Shown piece after piece: positions 32,878-37,382 of a stretch of DNA of 37,382 nucleotides. A program made the position numbers and the translations under genes. The notes below the pieces were generated by a model, which was given only the letters and a program-made list of their open reading frames with translations, was not told where the DNA came from and searched no databases. Origin of the DNA: Reyranella sp. (GTDB lineage Bacteria; Pseudomonadota; Alphaproteobacteria; Reyranellales; Reyranellaceae); contig JAKFVH010000001.1 in NCBI GenBank assembly GCA_021732285.1, positions 1 through 37,382 on the forward strand. The letters are read 5' to 3'. Numbering within the stretch: position 1 is the stretch's first letter; every line of letters begins with the position of its first letter.

Positions 32878-33377
32878 CCAACCGCCCTCCCATGCAGCGA
32901 CTTCTCACTCTCCTGAAATACCTCGCCATGTTCATCGGCGGGGCCTTTGTTCTGTCCGGCATCCTCTACGCCTACATGATCCTGGGCGCGCTTGGCTTCG
33001 TATGGACGCCCTGGACTTGTCTCACTGATGTGCTGGGGCAGACATCCAGCCAGGCGGGACACTATTTCGAGACCAGCCTGACAAGCTGTTCTGGCCTCGG
33101 CAAAGGGCCCGCCGAGATCAGTGTATTTGCCGCCAAGAACCGGCGGGCAAAGAAGGCGCTCATCTTCAAGTACGAGCCCATGTATGATGGCAGCAGGGAC
33201 GCCGAACCCATCGTCACGTCGATCGACGACCGGACAATCCGCATATCGGTGAAACACGTCGGGATGATCATCTGCCGGAGTGGACGCTGGGAGGCATTGG
33301 CCATCGAGTATGACATCGGGCGCGTCGCTGACGAGCCTGACGACGGCAAGCCCCCGGGCGAGTGCCCGCGCGACTGA
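32874..33377 (+). CDS. One-TM protein, candidate immunity partner
   Basis: A 167-aa protein with one N-terminal membrane segment (LLKYLAMFIGGAFVLSGILYAYMI) and a soluble domain of about 110 residues containing VWTPWTCLTDVLG, LTSCSGLG, IFKYEPMYDG and IRISVKHVGMIICRSGRW. I do not recognise a family. The TTG start shares TTGA with the stop of the toxin-like gene, so the two are coupled; ATG 32892 is an alternative but lacks a ribosome site. Position, size and coupling fit an immunity protein (inference), and membrane anchoring would suit a toxin acting in the periplasm or membrane. It ends 18 bp before the convergent thpR gene. Confidence 0.55.
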   Translation: MTNRPPMQRLLTLLKYLAMFIGGAFVLSGILYAYMILGALGFVWTPWTCLTDVLGQTSSQAGHYFETSLTSCSGLGKGPAEISVFAAKNRRAKKALIFKYEPMYDGSRDAEPIVTSIDDRTIRISVKHVGMIICRSGRWEALAIEYDIGRVADEPDDGKPPGECPRD

Positions 33378-33395
33378 TGCCTGGCGTCGCCGGTC

Positions 33396-33941
33396 TCAGA
33401 ACGTCAGCCCGTAGGCCGCTTCTTCGGTGTAGATCGAGCCCGAGCGGCCGCTGCGGCTGGAGTAGAGCGCGAAATGGTCGGCGATCCACGGGCCGGCCCT
33501 GAAGGTCGAATGGCTCGCCATGAACTGCGCCAGATGGTGTCCGGTCTCCGCGCCGTTGCCGAAGCGCGCCAAGGTCACGTGTGGGCGGAACTTGCGGCGT
33601 TCGACCTCGATGCCGCAGTTGCGCGCCACCGTCGAGACCTTCTGCTGCAGCCAGTCGAGCCGGTCGCTCTTCTCGACGGTGGCGACCAGGGCGCGCGGCT
33701 GCTTGCCGCTCGAGAACTGCTCGACGCCGGCGATGGCGACGGGAAACGGCGGACCGGCGATGTCCGACAGCTCCTCCTCGAGGTCGCGCAGGACGCCGCC
33801 CTGCACCTCGCCTGCGAAGCAGAGCGTGACGTGGAAGTTCTCCGGCGGCTGCCAGCGCGCGTCGGGCACGCCCGACTGCAGCGCCACCAGGTCGTCGGCG
33901 ACTTCCTCAGGGACGGGCAGGGCGACGAACAGTCGTGGCAT
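33396..33941 (-). CDS. thpR: RNA 2',3'-cyclic phosphodiesterase (ThpR/LigT family)
   Basis: A 181-aa 2H phosphoesterase with the two HxTx motifs, FHVTLCFAGEV in the first half and PHVTLARFG in the second, spaced as in LigT/ThpR. It begins PRLFVALPVPEEV, a typical start. It hydrolyses 2',3'-cyclic phosphates at RNA ends and has weak 2'-5' RNA ligase activity in vitro. ATG 33941 lies 35 bp inside the upstream esterase gene, so it is translationally linked to it. Confidence 0.93.
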   Translation of the reverse strand: MPRLFVALPVPEEVADDLVALQSGVPDARWQPPENFHVTLCFAGEVQGGVLRDLEEELSDIAGPPFPVAIAGVEQFSSGKQPRALVATVEKSDRLDWLQQKVSTVARNCGIEVERRKFRPHVTLARFGNGAETGHHLAQFMASHSTFRAGPWIADHFALYSSRSGRSGSIYTEEAAYGLTF

Positions 33942-34596
33942 GGTCGTCCAGGTTCTTGGTCACGAAAGGCAGGATGCGCTCGACGATCACGTCGACGCCG
34001 TTGGGGTTGGGATGGATACCGTCGCCTTGGTTGAGCGCCGGGTCCTGCGCCACGCCGTCGAGGAAGAAGGCATAGAGCGGCACGCCGTGCTTGTCGGCCA
34101 GCCGCTGGTACAGGCCGTCGAACTGCTTGGCGTATTCCGGCCCGTAGTTGCGCGGCGCCAGCATGCCGGCCAGCCACACCGTGACGCCGGCCTCCTTGAG
34201 CTTGGCGATGATGGCGTCGAGGTTCTTCTCGGTGGCGGCGGGATCGGTGGCGCGCAGCGCATCGTTGGCGCCCAACTCGACCATCACGATGTCGGGCTTG
34301 TCGGCCAGCATCCAGTCGATGCGCTGCAGGCCGCCCGCCGTGGTGTCGCCCGATACGCCGTGATTGATGACGGTGACGTTGCGGCCGGCCTTCTTGAGGG
34401 CGGCCTCGAGCCTGGCCGGCATCGCCTGGGCTGGGCTGACGCCGTAGCCCGCCGCCAGGCTGTCGCCCAGGATGGCGAGCTTTACCTGTCCGTCTTTGGG
34501 CGCGGTTTGTGCATTTGCCGCGGAAAGCCAGAAAATCGCCAGCAGCAGCGAATTGACCGCCGCCGCAAAACGACCATATCCAGTCCTGAGATTCAT
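33907..34596 (-). CDS. tesA: SGNH-family arylesterase/thioesterase (TesA-like)
   Basis: A 229-aa exported esterase. It has the leader FAAAVNSLLLAIFWLSAANA, block I ILGDSLAAGYG with nucleophile Ser, block II Gly in HGVSGDTTAGG, block III VELGANDALR and block V DGIHPNPNG with the catalytic Asp/His. It hydrolyses acyl esters and possibly acyl-CoA or lysophospholipids in the periplasm. It is divergent by 21 bp from the ybbA-like gene, the conserved E. coli layout (tesA opposite ybbA-ybbP). The RBS region GGAAGAG for ATG 34596 and the GGAG for ybbA overlap on opposite strands. Confidence 0.92.
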   Translation of the reverse strand: MNLRTGYGRFAAAVNSLLLAIFWLSAANAQTAPKDGQVKLAILGDSLAAGYGVSPAQAMPARLEAALKKAGRNVTVINHGVSGDTTAGGLQRIDWMLADKPDIVMVELGANDALRATDPAATEKNLDAIIAKLKEAGVTVWLAGMLAPRNYGPEYAKQFDGLYQRLADKHGVPLYAFFLDGVAQDPALNQGDGIHPNPNGVDVIVERILPFVTKNLDDHATTVRRPARP

Positions 34597-34617
34597 GCTC
34601 ACTCTTCCGGAGCCCGC

Positions 34618-35340
34618 TTGACCGCCCCGCCCCACGCTCGCGAACCCATCGTCCGGCTCTCGGATGTCCACCTCGACATGGCAAGTGATGCCGGCACGGT
34701 CAATATCCTGCGCGGCGTCACTCTCGACATCGCCGTTGGCGAAATTGCCGCCGTCGTCGGCCCCTCGGGCGCGGGCAAATCGAGCCTGATGATGGTGGCG
34801 GGCGGCCTGGAGCGCGCCACCTCGGGCCGGGTCGAGGTCGCGGGCAAGGATCTCGGGCCGCTCGACGACGATGCCCGGGCGCGGCTCCGACGCGACCATA
34901 TCGGCATCGTCTTCCAGGGCTTCCATCTCATCCCGACCATGACGGCGCACGAGAATGTGGCGCTGCCGCTGGAATTCGCCGGCCGCTCCGACGCCTTCGA
35001 ACTGGCCGAGGCGGCGCTGCAACGCGTCGGGCTCGGCCATCGCATCGGCCACTATCCGGCGCAGCTCTCGGGCGGTGAGCAGCAGCGCGTCGCCGTTGCC
35101 CGCGCCTTCGTGAGCCGGCCCAAGCTCCTGCTGGCCGACGAGCCGACCGGCAATCTCGATGGCGCCACCGGCCGGCAGGTCATGGACCTGCTGTTCGAGC
35201 TGGCGCGCGCCGACGGCACGACGCTCATCCTGATCACCCACGACATGGCGCTGGCCGGACGCTGCGATCGCATCCTGCGCATCGCCGACGGCCTGGTGGT
35301 CGGCGACGAACACACGCCGGCTGCGCTGGCCGCGCAATGA
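34618..35340 (+). CDS. ybbA: ABC transporter ATPase (YbbA/LolD-like)
   Basis: A 240-aa ATPase with Walker A GPSGAGKSSLMMVAGGLE, Q-loop IVFQGFHLIPTMTAHENV, signature LSGGEQQRVAVARAF, Walker B LLLADEPTGNLD and H-loop LITHDMALA. This is the MacB/LolD subfamily that drives FtsX-type permeases. It is ATGA-coupled to the permease at 35337. The TTG at 34618 is the chosen start: GGAG lies 6 bases before it, it gives the typical short N-terminus before IVRLSDVHL, and no ATG exists upstream of that strand. It probably extracts a lipid or peptide from the inner membrane, working near the divergent TesA. Confidence 0.9.
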   Translation: MTAPPHAREPIVRLSDVHLDMASDAGTVNILRGVTLDIAVGEIAAVVGPSGAGKSSLMMVAGGLERATSGRVEVAGKDLGPLDDDARARLRRDHIGIVFQGFHLIPTMTAHENVALPLEFAGRSDAFELAEAALQRVGLGHRIGHYPAQLSGGEQQRVAVARAFVSRPKLLLADEPTGNLDGATGRQVMDLLFELARADGTTLILITHDMALAGRCDRILRIADGLVVGDEHTPAALAAQ

Positions 35341-37382
35341 ACCTCGCCTTCCGCCTCGCGCGCCGCGAGATGCGCAGCGGGCTGGGCGGCTTTCGCCTGT
35401 TCATCGCGTGTCTCGCTCTGGGTGTGGCGGCGATCGCCGCCATCCTGTCCTTCAGCCGCGCCGTCGAGGAAGGCTTGCGCGCCGACGCCCGCGAGATCCT
35501 GAGCGGCGACGTCGCCATCTCGCTGCTCTATCGCGAGGCCACGCCGGAGCAGATCGACTACATGAAGTCGCGCGGCGAGCTCGTGCGCTGGATCGACAGC
35601 CGCGCCATGGCGCGGCCGGTCAAGCCCGACGGGCGGGCGACCCTGATCCAGCTCAAGGCCGTCGAGCGGGCCTATCCGCTCTATGGCAGCATCGAGCTCA
35701 AGGACGGTCTGACGCTCGCCGGGGCGCTCGCCGAGAAGGACGGCGTGTGGGGCGCGGTGGTCGAAGAGTCCGCGCTGCGTCGCATGAACATGGCGGTGGG
35801 CGATCGCGTGAAGGTGGGCGAGGTCACCGTCGAGGTGCGCGGCATCATCAACCGCGAGCCCGACCGCGGGCTGAACGCCTTCGCGAGCCTCGGGCCGCGC
35901 CTCATGATCCCCTACGACGCGGTGTCGGCGTCGGGGCTGGTGCAGCCCGGCAGCCTGCTGAATTACGAATATCGCCTGCGCCTGCCGCCGGGCATCTCCG
36001 ACGTCGTCGTCATCGACGGGCTGAAAAGCCGCTTCCCCGACGCCGGCTGGCGGGTGAGGGGGCTCGCCGAGGCGGGCGGCGGCATCCGCTTCTGGCTCGA
36101 TCGCCTGACGCAGTTCATCGGCCTGATCGGGCTTTCCTCGCTGCTGGTCGGCGGGGTGGGCGTGGGCAATGCCATCTCGAGCTTTTTGGCCGGCCGGCTG
36201 CACACCATCGCCACGCTGAAGTGCCTGGGCGCACCCGAACGACTGGTGTTCTCGACCTATCTCATCCAGCTCTCGGCCCTGGCGCTGGTCGGCGTGGCAT
36301 TGGGCCTGGTGATCGGCGCGGCCCTGCCGTTCGTCGCGCAATCGGTGATCGCCGACGTCCTGCCGGTGCGCGCGCGGGTGGCGCTCTACGCCTGGCCGCT
36401 CACCATCGCCGCGGTGTTCGGCCTGCTGGTCTCGCTGCTGTTCGCCCTGATGCCATTGTTGCGTGCCCGCCGTGTGTCGGCCGCCACGCTGATGCGGGGC
36501 GCGGTCGTCCAGGGCGGCAGTCTCGTCTGGCGCGATGCGCTGCTGATCGGCGCGGTGGCGCTGGCGCTTGCCGCCTTCACCATCTTCACCGCCGACAGCC
36601 GCCGCATCGCCGGCTGGTTCGTGCTGGGCGCGATCGGCGCCTTCATCGCCTTTCCGCTGCTGGCGCGGCTGCTGATGCTGGCCGCCGCGCGTGCCGGCAA
36701 GCCCAGGCTGGCGGGGCTCCGGCTCGCCCTCGCCAACCTGCACCGGCCGGGGGCGCCCACGCCCATCGTCATGCTGTCGCTGGGGCTCGGGCTCACCGTC
36801 CTGGTGGCGACGGCGCTGATCGAGGGGAACCTGCGCGAGCAGATCACCAAGCGCATCCCGAGCGACGCGCCGGCCTTCTTCTTTGTCGACATCCAGTCGA
36901 CCCAGATCGAGGCCTTCGAGAAGGCGCTCGCCGCCATCCCCGGTGCGGGACACCTGGACAAAGTGCCGTCCCTGCGCGGCCGCATCACCAAGATCGGCGG
37001 CAAGCCGGTGAACGAGATCGCCGTCCCGCCGGATGCGCGCTGGGCGATCGATGGCGACCGCGGCGTGACCTACTCGGCGACGCCGCCCGAGGGCTCGCGC
37101 ATCGTCGCCGGCGAATGGTGGTCGGCCGACTATCGCGGGCCGCAGCTCATCTCCTTCGACGAGGCGCTGGCCAAGGCGTTCGGCTTGGGGCTGGGCGACA
37201 CCATCACGGTGAACGTGCTGGGCCGCGACATCGAGGCCAAGATCGCCTCGCTCCGGCGCATCGAATGGACGACGCTCTCCATCAACTTCGTGTTCGTCTA
37301 CTCGCCCGGCCTTTTGGACAAGGCACCCCACACCTTTCTCGCCACGGTCAAGGCCATGCCCGAAGCCGAGGATGCGATCTTC
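35337..37382 (+). CDS. ybbP: FtsX-type ABC permease (YbbP-like), truncated by window end
   Basis: Open from ATG 35337 to the window edge, 682 codons without a stop; family members are about 830-850 aa, so the last part is missing. The first membrane helix is residues 19-39, followed by a large periplasmic domain. A helix cluster lies around residues 257-450, with the FtsX signature TIATLKCLGAPERLVFSTY (residues about 290-310). Further periplasmic sequence follows, including SDAPAFFFVDIQSTQ. It forms the membrane part of the YbbAP exporter. The ATGA overlap with the ATPase stop supports coupling. Confidence 0.9.
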   Translation, partial: MNLAFRLARREMRSGLGGFRLFIACLALGVAAIAAILSFSRAVEEGLRADAREILSGDVAISLLYREATPEQIDYMKSRGELVRWIDSRAMARPVKPDGRATLIQLKAVERAYPLYGSIELKDGLTLAGALAEKDGVWGAVVEESALRRMNMAVGDRVKVGEVTVEVRGIINREPDRGLNAFASLGPRLMIPYDAVSASGLVQPGSLLNYEYRLRLPPGISDVVVIDGLKSRFPDAGWRVRGLAEAGGGIRFWLDRLTQFIGLIGLSSLLVGGVGVGNAISSFLAGRLHTIATLKCLGAPERLVFSTYLIQLSALALVGVALGLVIGAALPFVAQSVIADVLPVRARVALYAWPLTIAAVFGLLVSLLFALMPLLRARRVSAATLMRGAVVQGGSLVWRDALLIGAVALALAAFTIFTADSRRIAGWFVLGAIGAFIAFPLLARLLMLAAARAGKPRLAGLRLALANLHRPGAPTPIVMLSLGLGLTVLVATALIEGNLREQITKRIPSDAPAFFFVDIQSTQIEAFEKALAAIPGAGHLDKVPSLRGRITKIGGKPVNEIAVPPDARWAIDGDRGVTYSATPPEGSRIVAGEWWSADYRGPQLISFDEALAKAFGLGLGDTITVNVLGRDIEAKIASLRRIEWTTLSINFVFVYSPGLLDKAPHTFLATVKAMPEAEDAIF

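Overview
The window looks like a GC-rich alphaproteobacterial chromosome segment, probably Rhodospirillales- or Bradyrhizobium/Reyranella-like. The reasons are orphan Bug/TctC and TRAP solute-binding proteins, CaiB/BaiF CoA-transferases, Tat-type leaders, ATGA-coupled operons and a small conserved basic protein of the MIRKLTSGEYRLYSRK type. No rRNA, tRNA, IS element, integrase or CRISPR array is visible. The lineage is an inference, since no marker gene is present.

Left part (1-12.7 kb). A truncated Gly-rich exported protein is followed by a pterin dehydratase. An oligopeptide-type ABC transporter (dppBCDF order, minus strand) is translationally coupled to an FAD monooxygenase, and its likely binding protein converges on it with abutting stop codons. 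After an intergenic region holding two perfect palindromes come a small zincin and a minus-strand run (Bug protein, Mug-type glycosylase, DUF1254 protein, Tat-type Fe/Mn-SOD). A single-domain response regulator and a MazEF module follow; the module has a readable promoter and operator.

Middle part (12.7-25.7 kb). Acyl-CoA metabolism dominates: an acyl-CoA dehydrogenase and two CoA-transferases in a coupled operon, and an opposing operon with a sirtuin, a 600-aa acyl-CoA dehydrogenase and a membrane protein. Then come a low-molecular-weight tyrosine phosphatase and an orphan TRAP binding protein. A hydrolase group follows: a dimethylformamidase-like protein divergent from a Bug protein that is ATGA-coupled to a phosphotriesterase-family hydrolase. 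A nested palindrome lies between the TRAP gene and this group and shares its outer arm with a second element near 7.8 kb.

Right part (25.8-37.4 kb). A 1473-aa GH81 endo-beta-1,3-glucanase carries one CBM56-like module inside its catalytic region and three more at the C-terminus, each with an EF-hand-type loop and joined by DP-rich or Pro-rich linkers; no signal peptide is seen. Small conserved proteins follow. Next is a less GC-rich island with two strong sigma70-type promoters, a Pro-rich protein whose C-terminus resembles bacterial toxin domain Ntox44, and a coupled one-TM protein that may be its immunity partner. This is the best candidate for an undescribed system. The window ends in the conserved divergent tesA / ybbA-ybbP arrangement, with thpR downstream of tesA and ybbP cut by the window edge.
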